From Corynebacterium humireducens NBRC 106098 = DSM 45392 (lineage in GTDB: Bacteria > Actinomycetota > Actinomycetes > Mycobacteriales > Mycobacteriaceae): DNA of 64,000 bases. Every line of letters begins with the position of its first letter. Position 1 is the first letter of the stretch. The stretch lies in contig NZ_CP005286.1 in the NCBI RefSeq assembly GCF_000819445.1, forward strand, positions 806,001 through 870,000, read 5' to 3'. The notes under the pieces were generated by a model. The model had not been told where the DNA came from. It did no database searches and was given only the letters and a program-made list of their open reading frames with translations. A program made the position numbers and the translations under genes. Positions 34,484-45,101 of the stretch are shown piece after piece.

Positions 34484-35461
34484 CTAGGCCTCGCCCTCGA
34501 AGAGGGTGGTGACGGAGCCGTTCTCGAAGATCTCGTGGATCGTCTTGGCCAGCAGCGGGGCGATGGACAGGACGGTGAGGTTCTTCCAGCCCTCGGTGGA
34601 CTGCGGCAGGGTGTCGGTCGTGATGACCTCCTCCGCGCCACAGTCGGACAGACGCTCGCGGGCCGGGTCGGAGAAGACGCCGTGGGTGCAGGCGATGACG
34701 ACCGACTTCGCGCCGGCCTCCTTCAGAACGCGGACGGCGCCGGCGATGGTGCCGCCGGTGTCGATCATGTCGTCGAGGAGGATGCAGTCCTTGCCCTCGA
34801 CGTCACCGACGACGCGGTTGGACACGACCTCGTTGGCCACGTCGACGCTGCGGGTCTTGTGGACGAACGCCATCGGCGCACCACCCAGGGTGTTGGCCCA
34901 CTTCTCGGCGACCTTCACGCGGCCGGCGTCCGGGGACACCACGCACAGGTTGTCCAGGGAGTACTTGGAGATGATGTAGTCCGTGAGGATCGGCATGGCG
35001 TGCATGTGGTCGACCGGACCGTCGAAGAAGCCCTGGATCTGATCCGTGTGCAGGTCGACGGACACGATACGGTCCGCGCCGGCGGCGGCCAGCAGGTCGG
35101 CGACCAGGCGGGCGGAGATCGGCTCACGGCCGCGGTGCTTCTTGTCCTGGCGTGCGTACGGGTAGAAGGGCAGGATCGCGGTGATGCGCTTCGCGGAGCC
35201 GCGCTTGAGCGCGTCGATCATGATCAGCTGCTCCATGAGCCACTTGTTCAGCGGCTGCGTGTGCGACTGGATGACGAAGCAGTCCGCGCCACGCACGGAC
35301 TCCTCGAAGCGGATGAAGATCTCGCCGTTGGCGAAGTCCCGTGCCGTGGTGGGGGTGAGCTCGTAGTCGAGCTCCTTCGCCACCGCCTCGCCGAGCTCCG
35401 GGTGTGCACGCCCGGAGAACAGCATCATGTTCTTTTGGCTTTCAGTCCAGTGCGGAGTCAT
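34484..35461 (-). CDS. prs: Ribose-phosphate pyrophosphokinase
   Basis: 325 residues; makes PRPP from ribose-5-phosphate and ATP for purine, pyrimidine, His, Trp, NAD and arabinan (DPA) synthesis. KRITAILPFYPYARQDKKHR (ATP loop), SVDLHTDQIQGFF (flexible/metal site), and the PRPP-binding loop DCILLDDMIDTGGTIAGA. It begins 10 bp after the glmU stop; the two form an operon. Confidence 0.97.
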   Translation of the reverse strand: MTPHWTESQKNMMLFSGRAHPELGEAVAKELDYELTPTTARDFANGEIFIRFEESVRGADCFVIQSHTQPLNKWLMEQLIMIDALKRGSAKRITAILPFYPYARQDKKHRGREPISARLVADLLAAAGADRIVSVDLHTDQIQGFFDGPVDHMHAMPILTDYIISKYSLDNLCVVSPDAGRVKVAEKWANTLGGAPMAFVHKTRSVDVANEVVSNRVVGDVEGKDCILLDDMIDTGGTIAGAVRVLKEAGAKSVVIACTHGVFSDPARERLSDCGAEEVITTDTLPQSTEGWKNLTVLSIAPLLAKTIHEIFENGSVTTLFEGEA

Positions 35462-35471
35462 GATGTGCCGC

Positions 35472-36950
35472 TTAACCTTCCTGGTTGGTTGCGTTGTCGT
35501 TCTCAGATTCCCCGGCTGCCCGCGCTGCGGCCGCCGCCTCCGCGGCCGGGCTGCCCGGTCGCTTCCGTTCGACCCAGCCCTCGATGGTGCGCTGCGGTCC
35601 GCCGGACACGGCGAGGGCTCCCGGGGGAACGTCCTCGCGGATTACTGTACCCGCCCCGGAATACGCACCGTCACCCACGGTCACCGGAGCGATGAACATG
35701 GTGTCGGAACCGGTGCGGACGTGCGAACCGATCGTGGTGTGGTGCTTGGTCACGCCGTCGTAGTTGACGAAGACGGAGGAGGCGCCGATGTTGGACTCCT
35801 CGCCGACGGTGGCGTCGCCGATGTAGGTCAGGTGCGGCACCTTGGAGCCGCGGCCGATGGTCGCGTTCTTGGCCTCGACGAAGCCGCCGAGCTTGCCGTT
35901 CTCACCGAGGACGGTGTTCGGACGGATGTAGGTGTACGGGCCGACGCTGGCGTTCTCCCCGATGACGGAACGCTCACCGTGGGTGCGGATCACCGAGGCG
36001 CCGCGGCCCACGGTCATGTCGGTGAGGGTGGTGTCCGGGCCGATGACGGCGTTGTCGCCGATGGAGGTCGCGCCCCACAACTGGGTGCCCGGGTGGATGA
36101 CCACGTCCTGCCCGACGGTGACGTTCACGCCGATGAAGGTCGAGGCCGGGTCGATGACGGTCGCGCCGCCGCGCATGGCGGCCTCCACGGTGCGGCGGTT
36201 GAGCTCACGGCCGGCCTCGGCGAGCTGGACGCGGTCGTTGACGCCGGCCAGCTCACGCGGGTCGGCGGCGACGTGGGCACGCACGGTGTGCCCGGCCTCG
36301 CGGGCGATGCCGAGGACGTCGGTGATGTAGAGCTCGCCCTGCGCGTTGTCGGTGTCGAGCTTGGTCAGCGCGTCGCGGAGGAGGGCACCGTCGAAGGCGA
36401 AGACGCCGGAGTTGACCTCGTCGATCTCCAGGACCTCCGGGGTGGCGTCCTTCTGCTCGACGATGGCGGTGACCTCGCCGGCGTCGTCACGGACGATGCG
36501 GCCGTAACCGGTGGGGTCGTCGAGACGCATGGACAGGACCGTGACGGCGGTGGGGGAGGCGGTGTGGGCCTCCAGGAGGGCGCGCAGCGTCTCCGGGGTG
36601 AGCAGCGGGACGTCACCGTTGGTGACCAGCACCGTGCCGTCGAAGTCCGGGATCGGGGTCAGCCCGCACTGCACGGCGTGGCCCGTGCCGTTCTGCTCCT
36701 CCTGGACGGCCTGCAGCACCTCGCGGCCCAGCTCCGCGGCCACGGCCTCGGTGGCCGGGGCGACCTGGTCACGCTGGTGGCCGATGACCGCGACGATGTG
36801 CTCGGGGTCGACCCCGGCGGCGGCGTGCAGCGCGTGGGAGAGCAGGGTGCGCCCGCCGATCTCGTGCAGGGTCTTCTGCTTCGCTGACTTCATGCGGGTT
36901 CCTGCGCCGGCGGCGAGTACCACCACGGCGCAACGGTTCTTCTGGGGCAT
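35472..36950 (-). CDS. glmU: Bifunctional GlmU (glucosamine-1-P acetyltransferase / UDP-GlcNAc pyrophosphorylase)
   Basis: 492 residues. The N-terminal pyrophosphorylase domain (1-235) has [20 protein letters not shown] with the catalytic Lys, [13 protein letters not shown] and VTNGDVPLL. The C-terminal left-handed beta-helix (about 255-465) has hexapeptide repeats and the acetyltransferase site around [23 protein letters not shown]-GlcNAc feeds peptidoglycan and mycothiol. AAGGAGAT precedes the ATG. A 27-residue Ala/Glu-rich tail follows the usual end. Confidence 0.97.
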   Translation of the reverse strand: MPQKNRCAVVVLAAGAGTRMKSAKQKTLHEIGGRTLLSHALHAAAGVDPEHIVAVIGHQRDQVAPATEAVAAELGREVLQAVQEEQNGTGHAVQCGLTPIPDFDGTVLVTNGDVPLLTPETLRALLEAHTASPTAVTVLSMRLDDPTGYGRIVRDDAGEVTAIVEQKDATPEVLEIDEVNSGVFAFDGALLRDALTKLDTDNAQGELYITDVLGIAREAGHTVRAHVAADPRELAGVNDRVQLAEAGRELNRRTVEAAMRGGATVIDPASTFIGVNVTVGQDVVIHPGTQLWGATSIGDNAVIGPDTTLTDMTVGRGASVIRTHGERSVIGENASVGPYTYIRPNTVLGENGKLGGFVEAKNATIGRGSKVPHLTYIGDATVGEESNIGASSVFVNYDGVTKHHTTIGSHVRTGSDTMFIAPVTVGDGAYSGAGTVIREDVPPGALAVSGGPQRTIEGWVERKRPGSPAAEAAAAARAAGESENDNATNQEG

Positions 36951-37091
36951 GACTTCGATCTCCTTGGGGCGGTCGCAGGGCTCAGTCCGGTTCAGCATAT
37001 CGGCAAGACAGGGCGGTGGGGCGCACAACAGGCGGGGAGGGATCACCCGCTCTCCCGACACCGCCGCTTCCCGACGCCCCCGTCCCCGGCC

Positions 37092-38321
37092 TCAGCGGCG
37101 CGTCGAGACGTCCGGCAGGCGGCGGGCCGCCACCACGCCGACGAGGCCGATCGCCGCGAGGAAGAGCAGCGCGGCGCCCGAACCCAGCTGGGCGACGGCA
37201 CCGGAGAGCGCACCGACGAACAGCAGGATCACCCCCATGAGGGTGTTGGCGGCGCCGACGTAGCGGGTGCGTTCGTCCCCCTCGGCCATGTCGACGATGT
37301 ACGTCTTCCGCGCCACGCGGATCGCGGTGTGCGCGAGGTTGACCAGGAAGAAACCGAGGGGGAAGAGCCAGGCGTTGACCGCGCCGGGCAGCCAGGCGGC
37401 CGCCGCGACCAGTCCGCCGATGACCACGGAGGCGGCCAGCGCCGCCCAGCTCATGACGTTGCGGGAGGAGATGTCCGACCAGATGCCGGAGATCCGCCCA
37501 CCGAGCACCGCCGCCAGACCGGAGGCGATGAGGAAGGCACCCAGGCCCGTCAGCCCCTGGCCCACCTCCTGGCTGAGCGTGACGATGAACGCCGTCGACA
37601 ACGCCGAGACCAGCAGCAGGGAACGCACGACGACGAAGCGGCGGAACTCCCGGTCCCCGGTGAACAGCCCCCAGGTGTCGGCCCACCAGCCGCGCTGCAG
37701 CCCCTGCGGCTCCCCCTCCGGGACGGGCTCGTCGATGGTGTGGAAGACGAGCGCCGCCACCGCCCACGCCGCCGCCGAGGCGAAGATGAGCCCGGCGAGC
37801 ACCCAGGTGGGCACCGGGGTGCCCAGCCACTCCAGGAACAGGCCCACCACCAGCGAGGCGGCCCCGCCCACCGCGGCCGACCGCCCGGTGATCACCCCGC
37901 GCCGCCCCTTGCTGATGGTCCGCCCCTGCACGTCCTTCGACGCGATGGAGCACAGGGAACGGAAGACGGCGAGGACCGCCAGCAGGAGGGTGACGGTGAG
38001 GGCGAGGGGGAGGGCGTCGAGAAGCAGGGCCGCCAGGCCGATGAGCGCGGCGGCCACGGCCTGCCCCAGGGAGCCGATGACCCAGATCCGTCTGCGCGAA
38101 CGCTGCGAGGTCACCCACGGGGTGAACGCGGCCTGGGGGAGCATCGAGCCGGCCTCCCGGATCGGGACGAGCAGCGCGATGAAGAAACCCGGCGCGCCCG
38201 CGGCCTGCAGCAGCCAGGGGAGGACCGTCTTCGCGGCGACGATCTGGTCGCCGACGCCCTGGAGGCCGTTCGACCAGATGAAACGGCGGGCGGCGTGTTC
38301 TTCGCGGGAGGGGAGGCTCAC
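37092..38321 (-). CDS. MFS transporter
   Basis: 409 residues, about 12 TM helices. An N-terminal amphipathic section ARRFIWSNGLQGVGDQIVAA precedes TM1. Loop KGRRGVITGRSAAVGGAASLVVG between TM4 and TM5, and DMAEGDERTRYVGAANTLMG near TM10. Looks like an uncharacterised MFS_1 subfamily of actinobacteria. The GTG start has TAGAGT 7 nt upstream (leaderless). It contains motif copy 38014. Confidence 0.78.
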   Translation of the reverse strand: MSLPSREEHAARRFIWSNGLQGVGDQIVAAKTVLPWLLQAAGAPGFFIALLVPIREAGSMLPQAAFTPWVTSQRSRRRIWVIGSLGQAVAAALIGLAALLLDALPLALTVTLLLAVLAVFRSLCSIASKDVQGRTISKGRRGVITGRSAAVGGAASLVVGLFLEWLGTPVPTWVLAGLIFASAAAWAVAALVFHTIDEPVPEGEPQGLQRGWWADTWGLFTGDREFRRFVVVRSLLLVSALSTAFIVTLSQEVGQGLTGLGAFLIASGLAAVLGGRISGIWSDISSRNVMSWAALAASVVIGGLVAAAAWLPGAVNAWLFPLGFFLVNLAHTAIRVARKTYIVDMAEGDERTRYVGAANTLMGVILLFVGALSGAVAQLGSGAALLFLAAIGLVGVVAARRLPDVSTRR

Positions 38322-38415
38322 CGGACCGACTCTAATCCTGAATATTATTCCGGGCGGTCGGCGGGCATGTTCTACTCTTTCCAGACAAAGCAGTCTAGTT
38401 CCCCGAGGATCCCCC

Positions 38416-39429
38416 ATGAGCACCTCCCTGCCCGTCATCTCCCTCGCCAGGCTCACCGGCACCGGCCCCGAACGCGCCACCGAGATCACCCGCCTCCGCC
38501 AGGTCACCCACGAGATCGGCTTCTTCTACCTCGCCGACCACGGTGTCCCCGAGGAACTGCAGGCCGAGATGTTCACCGTGGCCAAGGAGTTCTTCGCCCT
38601 GCCGCAGGAGGCGAAGGAGGAGATCGCCTTCACCGACAACCCGCACTACCGCGGCTACTCCCGCCTCGGTGAGGAGTTCACCCAGGGCAAGCTCGACTGG
38701 CGCGAGCAGATCGACTACGGCGCCGACCGGCCGGCCTGGAACGAGGGCCTCGACACCCACCCGTGGCGCGTCCTCGAGGGGCCCAACCCGTGGCCGAGCG
38801 CACTGCCGAGGATGAAGCCTCTCATCACCGACTGGCAGGACCGGCTCTCCGCCGTCGGCCTCGACCTGCTGCGCGCCTGGGCTGAGTCACTCGGCCAGGC
38901 CCCCGACTACTTCGACGACATCTTCGACCACCCGCACCCCATGATGAAGCTCGCCCACTACCCGGCGCCGGCCAACGGGGAGGCCGGGCAGGGCGTCGGC
39001 GCGCACCACGACGCCGGCGTGCTCACCCTCCTCCTCCCCGAGGAGGGCTCCGGGGGCCTGCAGGTGCAGCGCAACGGCGAGTGGATCGACGTGGAGGCGC
39101 TGCCGAACCTGTTCATTGTCAACATCGGGGAGCTGCTGGAGGCCGCCACCGACGGCTACCTCGTCTCCACCCCGCACCGCGTCCTGCCCTCCCCGCCGGG
39201 CACCGCGCGCTTCTCCATCCCCTTCTTCCTCACCCCGAACCTCGACGCCCGCTTCCCGCGCATCGAGCTCCCGCCGGAGCTGGCCGCCGCGGCCCGCGGC
39301 CTGGGGCGCGACATGGCCGGACAGGAGATCTCCGACATCTCCGGGCTCAACACCCTGAAGTCCCGCCTGCGCGCCCACCCCGAGACGACCGCCCGCTACC
39401 ACGCGGAACTCGCCGCCAGCCTGGCGTGA
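38416..39429 (+). CDS. 2-oxoglutarate/Fe(II) oxygenase, isopenicillin N synthase-like
   Basis: 337 residues. DIOX_N domain (1-115), then 2OG-FeII_Oxy: Fe ligands in VGAHHDAGVLTLLLPE (H-x-D) and in STPHRVLPSPPGTARFSIPF (third His, with R-x-S for 2-oxoglutarate). These enzymes hydroxylate or desaturate small molecules; in this lineage the substrate is unknown and no biosynthetic cluster surrounds it. The last 30 nt of the gene, including the stop codon, are the left repeat of the island, so integration left the gene intact. Confidence 0.87.
   Translation: MSTSLPVISLARLTGTGPERATEITRLRQVTHEIGFFYLADHGVPEELQAEMFTVAKEFFALPQEAKEEIAFTDNPHYRGYSRLGEEFTQGKLDWREQIDYGADRPAWNEGLDTHPWRVLEGPNPWPSALPRMKPLITDWQDRLSAVGLDLLRAWAESLGQAPDYFDDIFDHPHPMMKLAHYPAPANGEAGQGVGAHHDAGVLTLLLPEEGSGGLQVQRNGEWIDVEALPNLFIVNIGELLEAATDGYLVSTPHRVLPSPPGTARFSIPFFLTPNLDARFPRIELPPELAAAARGLGRDMAGQEISDISGLNTLKSRLRAHPETTARYHAELAASLA
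39400..39429. repeat. Left attachment-like repeat of the defence island
   Basis: 30 bp starting CACGCGGAACTCGCC and ending CCTGGCGTGA, identical to 52165-52194. It forms the 3' end of the oxygenase gene. It holds a perfect CGCCAG-C-CTGGCG inverted repeat, and its outer ends CACGC/GCGTG are also complementary. Confidence 0.9.
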
Positions 39430-39438
39430 CCTTGGGCG

Positions 39439-42400
39439 TTACTCCTCGGTGGTCTCCACGCTGATCGGCGTGGTGCCATCCGGGGCGGTGAATCGGACTG
39501 CCCATTCGATGGAGTCGGGCGCGGCACCGAGAGGAGCATGAGGGGAATTGAAAGCCAGCGCCAAGCCGATCTCGCCCTTGTCAAAGGCCGGAGGGACATA
39601 GGTGCCGGATGCGTTCATCGCGGCAATGACATCTGGCGCACGGTCGTCGAAGACGGTCACGAGGACGGCGCCTCGGGCCCGCGCGATGGGGGAGTCCAGG
39701 TCGAAAGGCTCCGGGGTGTCGTTGGGTGTGTAATGGAGCATCGAGGAAAACTCGTGAAGGTCCTCGTCGCGCGGTTCCGTGCAGGGACGCCCGGATGCGA
39801 TGTTCTCAAGGATGTAGGTGTACTTACGGTCGGTACCCGTGATGTCGTGACGATTTTCTCGACGACTGCGCTTGACCAGCGGAACAGGGAAATCTATCCC
39901 CGGCAGCGTGACCGTGTTCTTGTAGGCGTCGGTTCCCCGGGCACGCTGAGGTGAAGGGAGGATGATAGCGACCTCGGCAAAGTCAGACTGCTCCGGGTTG
40001 TGGTGTCGTCCGGTACCGATGAGACCCTGAAGGTACTTGATGCGCGGGGCGACGATGTCGGCGCGGTAATTGCCTTCCTTGTCATCGCCGTACCACTGCA
40101 TGGCCGCAAAGAGTTCCAGAAACTCCGGGGCCGGAATGGTCCCGATGTGGGCGGTCGTTGTTCCCGCAGAGGGCTTGACGCTGCCGGACCGCTGTCCTTC
40201 GAGTCGGAAGTAGGCCAGCTCGGTGGGCTCGTGATCCAGTCGACTCAACAAGGGCAGGCCCACGGTGGTCATATTCTCCGCGAGCGCTTCCTTGTTATTC
40301 CGTTCCGGGAGGCTGTTGAACTCCATGGGATGGGGTGCACACGGGGAACTGACCATGTATGCGTTGAACATCTTGTTCTTGGCCGTGGGGCTCAGGTCGG
40401 GGAGCGACTGGCGGACCATCGGCGCCAGCTTCATCGGCGTCAGGAGCGGCTTGTTGTCCGACCCGGTGTGGGCGTACGCCTTGACGTTGTCTCGGAACAC
40501 CTCCTCGTCGTGCATGGCGGCCTCGAACATCTCCACCAGTGACGGAGGGGCGTAGAGGCGCACCAGGTCCTGGTACCCCTTGCGGAAGCCGAACCAACGA
40601 CCGGTCTGCATGAGGGTGTCCGCGCTTCCCGCTTTACGACGAAAGTAGCTGACCGTCAGACCCTCGACGGTGTAACCGCGGGAGAGCTTGGCGCCACCCA
40701 CGAGGACCTTCCACACCCGGCCAATCTCGAAGTTGGGGGAGTCGTTGCCCACGGTGTCCACCTGGAGGATCGGGGTGCGGGAGCCGATCACATCCGACAT
40801 GATTTCTTCGTAGGCCTCGAGAATAAAGGGCATGAGCTCCTCGTAGGTCTCGGGAACCTTGTACCCCTCGTTGTACCGGGCGACCCGCATGACGGGGAGC
40901 AGATCCTTCTCAAAGAGCGAACGCATCTCCGGGATCGGGCGACCGAGGTTGTAGCCGCGCTTGCGCCACAGGTCATCGAGCTTGAATCGGGCGTCGGCAT
41001 GGATATCATTGCCCACACCCTCGTGAACCAGCATGGTGTGGTGCTTGAACACCAGACCGGGACTGTGGTGCTCGCGGTACTTCTTGATGGCTCCCGTAAG
41101 CACGAACATGTCCAGGCACTCTGCGAGTTCCGTGGACCTCACCTCATCGAATTCTTCCGGACCGAACGGGTCAGCCTCCTCAAGGTCGCGGATGAACGCC
41201 TTTGACTGCGAATTCTCAACGGTCGCTTCCTCCGGGTTGTCGGCGAAGTCGGCGCGGTCATGGAACCAGGTGGCACCCCGGTACGCCGGCGGCTCGTTGA
41301 GCATGAGGACGTAGTCGCGAGGGTAGAGGTCCTCCGGGTCGGAAGGATCGACGAAGACATTGGCAAAAGGAGTCGCGGTGTAACCGACATACTGTGCGCG
41401 GGGGCAGTTCTGCAGGAGTTGGGTGATCTGGCCGTTGACGGCAGTTCTCTCCTTTTCCTCCTTGGCATCGACCTTCGTGTTGTTCTTGGTGTTGATCGAT
41501 GCCTGATCGGACTCATCGTCGATGATCAGCACGGGCAGATCCTTGAAGCGGGAATCCCGGTTGCCCACCTGCTGCAGGTTGGAGTTCAACTTCTTTAACA
41601 CACCAGAGTGCTTCTTCACCACCGCGACCATGCAGGGCATAGCGGCCAAGTTATCGGGATGGTAGGTCGGCTTGTCCGGCTGCGGAACGAAGAATTCAAT
41701 CGGATTCACACCAGACTTTGATCCTTGATAGTCCTGCCTCGACGTGGTCAGTCGCCGGATACGGGGGAACCACATATCGCCCACGTTGGGTCCGTGAGAG
41801 ATGAAGACGCCGCCCGGTTCATTCCCGGAGCGATCCCACTCCTCATCGTTGACAAAGTATGACTCCTGCCGCAGCTCCCGGGCATCCATGTGTTCCACGG
41901 TGCGCCCGTCCAGAACGGCTTCCTTGCCGAACAGCTCTTTATCCAGGCGGCGCTGCGTCTGCTCGCGCAGATTGTCGAGCGTGCCTGCCAGAATGATGAT
42001 CAACCGGTAGCCCGCGTCGATGGCCTTGGCGGCGACCGCGGTGAAGTTCGCGGTCTTACCGCTCTGGACGTAGCCGACCACCAGACCGCGGGTGGAAGAG
42101 TAGTGCTCAGCGGTGGGATCCTCGATCCGGCGCATCACTTGGCGGGCCTGCTCGCTCACAGTGTCCACGGAGACGGCATCCCAGCCATTTCGGCTGAGCA
42201 TCTTTGCGTAGTCATCCCAGTAAGAGGAGTGTGCCTTTTCTCGCTCGGGGGTGTACCAATCGCGGAAATCCTCTTCGACGATGACCATCGGCTCGGGGTT
42301 GGGAAGCCGCTTCTCAATGGCCTCCGCCAGATGAGAGATGCCCAGCCGATCGAGCACCCAGGCCATGCGTTCGGGTGTCTTTGGTGCCGATTCAGGCTGA

Positions 42401-42627
42401 GGAGTGACGTTCTTGGCGTCAGCATCCCAGGCGGCGACGATGAAGCTGATGAGGGGCTGGATCTCTTCATCGGAGGTGTCAATGATGAAGCTGTCGAGCT
42501 CTTCCGGGGAGACATCAAGATCGCCGTTGAACTCCAGGGTCGCGAGAATCCCATGCTTCAGGCGCAGATTGCTCGGGTCGTAGAGGTTGAGGATCTCTGC
42601 ACGGATCTCCTGGATGCGAGTGGTCAT
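39439..42627 (-). CDS. Z1-domain ATPase/helicase-like protein of an RM-type defence operon
   Basis: 1062 residues from ATG 42625-42627, with GGGAG 6-7 nt upstream (an ATG 36 nt earlier is less likely). Superfamily-II-like ATPase with a Z1 domain: Walker A GLVVGYVQSGKTANFTAVAA (about 180-200), Walker B VLIIDDESDQAS (about 370), motif III YVGYTATPFANVFV, and motif VI LMQTGRWFGFRKGYQDLVRL (about 675). The Z1 domain fills the part between about 430 and 720. In Iyer and Aravind's survey such proteins accompany GHKL ATPases in restriction systems, probably translocating DNA. It is 90 bp after the GHKL gene end and ends 9 bp from the left island repeat. Confidence 0.88.
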   Translation of the reverse strand: MTTRIQEIRAEILNLYDPSNLRLKHGILATLEFNGDLDVSPEELDSFIIDTSDEEIQPLISFIVAAWDADAKNVTPQPESAPKTPERMAWVLDRLGISHLAEAIEKRLPNPEPMVIVEEDFRDWYTPEREKAHSSYWDDYAKMLSRNGWDAVSVDTVSEQARQVMRRIEDPTAEHYSSTRGLVVGYVQSGKTANFTAVAAKAIDAGYRLIIILAGTLDNLREQTQRRLDKELFGKEAVLDGRTVEHMDARELRQESYFVNDEEWDRSGNEPGGVFISHGPNVGDMWFPRIRRLTTSRQDYQGSKSGVNPIEFFVPQPDKPTYHPDNLAAMPCMVAVVKKHSGVLKKLNSNLQQVGNRDSRFKDLPVLIIDDESDQASINTKNNTKVDAKEEKERTAVNGQITQLLQNCPRAQYVGYTATPFANVFVDPSDPEDLYPRDYVLMLNEPPAYRGATWFHDRADFADNPEEATVENSQSKAFIRDLEEADPFGPEEFDEVRSTELAECLDMFVLTGAIKKYREHHSPGLVFKHHTMLVHEGVGNDIHADARFKLDDLWRKRGYNLGRPIPEMRSLFEKDLLPVMRVARYNEGYKVPETYEELMPFILEAYEEIMSDVIGSRTPILQVDTVGNDSPNFEIGRVWKVLVGGAKLSRGYTVEGLTVSYFRRKAGSADTLMQTGRWFGFRKGYQDLVRLYAPPSLVEMFEAAMHDEEVFRDNVKAYAHTGSDNKPLLTPMKLAPMVRQSLPDLSPTAKNKMFNAYMVSSPCAPHPMEFNSLPERNNKEALAENMTTVGLPLLSRLDHEPTELAYFRLEGQRSGSVKPSAGTTTAHIGTIPAPEFLELFAAMQWYGDDKEGNYRADIVAPRIKYLQGLIGTGRHHNPEQSDFAEVAIILPSPQRARGTDAYKNTVTLPGIDFPVPLVKRSRRENRHDITGTDRKYTYILENIASGRPCTEPRDEDLHEFSSMLHYTPNDTPEPFDLDSPIARARGAVLVTVFDDRAPDVIAAMNASGTYVPPAFDKGEIGLALAFNSPHAPLGAAPDSIEWAVRFTAPDGTTPISVETTEE

Positions 42628-42717
42628 GATTCTCCCTGGTGGTAGTGGCGAACAGGCGTTCATTGGGCAGTGTAGGGCGGCTGGACGACATTGGGTGGTT
42701 TCACCCGAATAGTCGTT

Positions 42718-43098
42718 CTATTTCTTACTTCTCTGTTCCTGCTGATGGGCCGCGGCGTTGAGAATGGAGATCCACAACTCGGTGGTGGCCTCCGCCCGGC
42801 CGGTTCGTCGACCGCTGCTTGCGATTTCGTTGAACAATAGGTAGAGCAGCGCTTTTAGCACTGGCGCATCGTTGAGGCCAGTAGCGCCGTTGTTGAACAG
42901 GGCGCGATACCGATCGTTGATCACTATGCGATTGTCCTCGCGGAGAACTGACACGAAGTCGTCATTGCGAGTCTTACCCCATAGAACATCGATTGGTTCA
43001 ACCGGTTTGAGGACAGCCTCGTATTCGACCACTGCTCGGATGGTGGGGTCCAGCCCTCTTCCAGCTTCCGCCAATGGGTATGGCTTCGAAGATTTACG
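42718..43098 (-). pseudogene. GHKL (MutL/MORC-type) ATPase gene, 3' fragment
   Basis: The C-terminal about 125 codons (SSKPYPLAEAGRGLDPTIRA ... to AAHQQEQRSKK) of the gene split by ISL3. The frame continues exactly from the 5' fragment at 45873-47002 when the element and one GATTTACG copy are removed, giving one 500-residue protein. On its own the fragment starts nowhere sensible and is probably not translated. Confidence 0.85.
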
Positions 43099-43893
43099 GG
43101 CTCTTCACGATTTAGAGTGCGTTGATCCGGTTGTGTATCTGGCCGGAGTGGATCAGTGACCGCAAGATGTAGTGGTTGAGATTCCTGAACCCCAGAGCAA
43201 TCCCGCGTAGATGCTCAAGCCGTCCGTTGATCGCCTCGACCGGACCGTTGGACGCCCCGATATCGAAGTACGCCAGGACATCTTCCCGCCGACGCCACAG
43301 GGTTCTCCCGAGTTGAGCCAGCTCCTCCAGACCTTTCGGCAAGCCTTTGCGCAGGGTGTTGATGATCCGGTCCATCAACTTCTTGCCCTCCGACTTCTTC
43401 GGATGCCCGTACGCCTGGATCACGTCCTGATAGAACATCCACGTCACCTCCAGGGCCACGTAGTCGTCATCGGTGGCCCACAGCATGTCCAGTCGCTGTT
43501 TCTGCCGCTCGGTGAGGTAGTCCGTCCTGGTCAGTAGCGTGCGACGGTGCTTGTACAGCGGATCGTCCTTGCGGCCCCGGCGTCCGGTGGTCTCTCGTTG
43601 GAGCCGTTGCCGGCATCCGGTGAGCTTGTCAGCTGCCAGATGGACCACGTGAAAGGGATCCATGACCTTGGTGGCGCCCGGGAGGACCTGGTCGACAGCG
43701 CTGGCGTAGCCGGTGAACCCGTCCATGGTCACGACCTGCACCTGCTCCCGGAAGCCAGGGTCGCGTTCCTGCAGCCACGTGCGCAGCACGTCTGCGCTGC
43801 GGCCTGGGCGGATATCCAGTAGTCGGGCCGGCCCACGTCCGTCGACCAGCGGGGTGGGGCCCGACCCCCGGAAAGTAGACACAGGGGATGTGA

Positions 43894-44790
43894 TCAGGAA
43901 GCAGATCTCAGCATAACAGGACACCGCTCCTCAAACACTGCTGGCGCGAGATATTTACACCAGGAATGTCGACGCGTGGTGTTGTAGCGGGTACACCAGC
44001 GGAAAACATCTCGCCGGCACTGCAACTGATTGGTAAACGTCTTCGCGTCCTGGAGGACCTCGCGCTTCAACGCGGCGTTAAATGACTCCGCCAAGGCATT
44101 GTCAGCACTGGCACCAATCGCGCCCATCGACTGCCGGATCCCTAACTCCCCGCACGTGTCCTGGAACGCATGCGAGGTATAGACACTTCCGTGATCCGAG
44201 TGAAAAACAGCATCCTTTAGACTTCCACGCTGTCCCTTCGCCATCACCAGCGCGTCCTGGACCAGGGAGGTGCGCATGTGATCGGCGATCGCGAAGCCGA
44301 CCAGCCGACGGGAGAAACAGTCGATGACGGTGGCCAGGTACATATTCGACCCGTCCGCGATCGGCAGGTAGGTGATGTCGCCGACGTAGACCCGATTGGG
44401 ATGCTCAGCGGTGAATTTCCTTCCCACGAGATCCGGAAAAACCGACTTCTTTCCCTCGGACACCGGGGTGGTGATCTTGCGTTTCTTCGAATACCCGAAC
44501 AGCTTCAACGAGCGCATGATGCGGGCGACTTTCTTGTGGTTGACCGGGGTTGCGGTCGAATCGTCGTTGAGTTCCGCAGTGATGCGTTTCGCCCCGTAGC
44601 ATCCGCGTTCCTTGGTGAACACGGCCTTGACCCTTGCGCCGAGGATCGCGTCGCTGAGCAGACGTTTCTTCCTGGTGGCGGAGGTGTTTTTCCATTTGTA
44701 GTACGAGGACCGATTGAGCTGGAGGACCTCGCATAACCGCTTAACCGAATGGTCGTTCCGGGCGTCGTCAACGAACTGGAAGCGGATCAC
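43894..44790 (-). CDS. IS3-family transposase OrfB (copy 2)
   Basis: 298 residues, with D/D/E residues in VYVGDITYLPI, VFHSDHGSVYTS and ADNALAESFNAAL, as in copy 1, from which it differs by two residues that I noticed (LQLNRSS in place of LKLNRSS; DCFSRRLVG in place of DCYSRRLVG). The GTG start overlaps the OrfA stop. Confidence 0.9.
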   Translation of the reverse strand: MIRFQFVDDARNDHSVKRLCEVLQLNRSSYYKWKNTSATRKKRLLSDAILGARVKAVFTKERGCYGAKRITAELNDDSTATPVNHKKVARIMRSLKLFGYSKKRKITTPVSEGKKSVFPDLVGRKFTAEHPNRVYVGDITYLPIADGSNMYLATVIDCFSRRLVGFAIADHMRTSLVQDALVMAKGQRGSLKDAVFHSDHGSVYTSHAFQDTCGELGIRQSMGAIGASADNALAESFNAALKREVLQDAKTFTNQLQCRRDVFRWCTRYNTTRRHSWCKYLAPAVFEERCPVMLRSAS

Positions 44791-45101
44791 CAGTTCGTCT
44801 CTTCCGCAAAATATTTCGCGGCCTTGCGCAGAATGTCGCGTTCCTCCCGGAGTCTGCGAACTTCTCGTTCCAGCTGGCGGATGCGTTCCGCTTCGGTCAC
44901 CACGGTCGGTGTGTCAGAGCTGGAGGAAGAATCCGAGCTGCTGGTGCGGGCGCCGGTGCCGTATTTGCGGACCCAGATCTGGAGCGTGTTGCGGTTGACG
45001 CCGAGTTCTGTGGCGAGGGCGTTGATCGATACCCCGGGTGAGTTCTCGTAGAGGGCGACCGCGTCGCGGCGGAACTCCTCGGTGTAGGTCTTGATCGGCA
45101 T
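44787..45101 (-). CDS. IS3-family transposase OrfA (copy 2)
   Basis: 104 residues, helix-turn-helix plus coiled coil as in copy 1, with G in place of E at NSPGVSINAL. GTGA overlap with OrfB at 44787-44790. Confidence 0.88.
   Translation of the reverse strand: MPIKTYTEEFRRDAVALYENSPGVSINALATELGVNRNTLQIWVRKYGTGARTSSSDSSSSSDTPTVVTEAERIRQLEREVRRLREERDILRKAAKYFAEETNW

Noticed and set aside
42628..42663. An upstream start for the Z1 protein adding 12 residues
   Set aside because: The ATG at 42627 has GGGAG at proper spacing; the upstream ATG has none.
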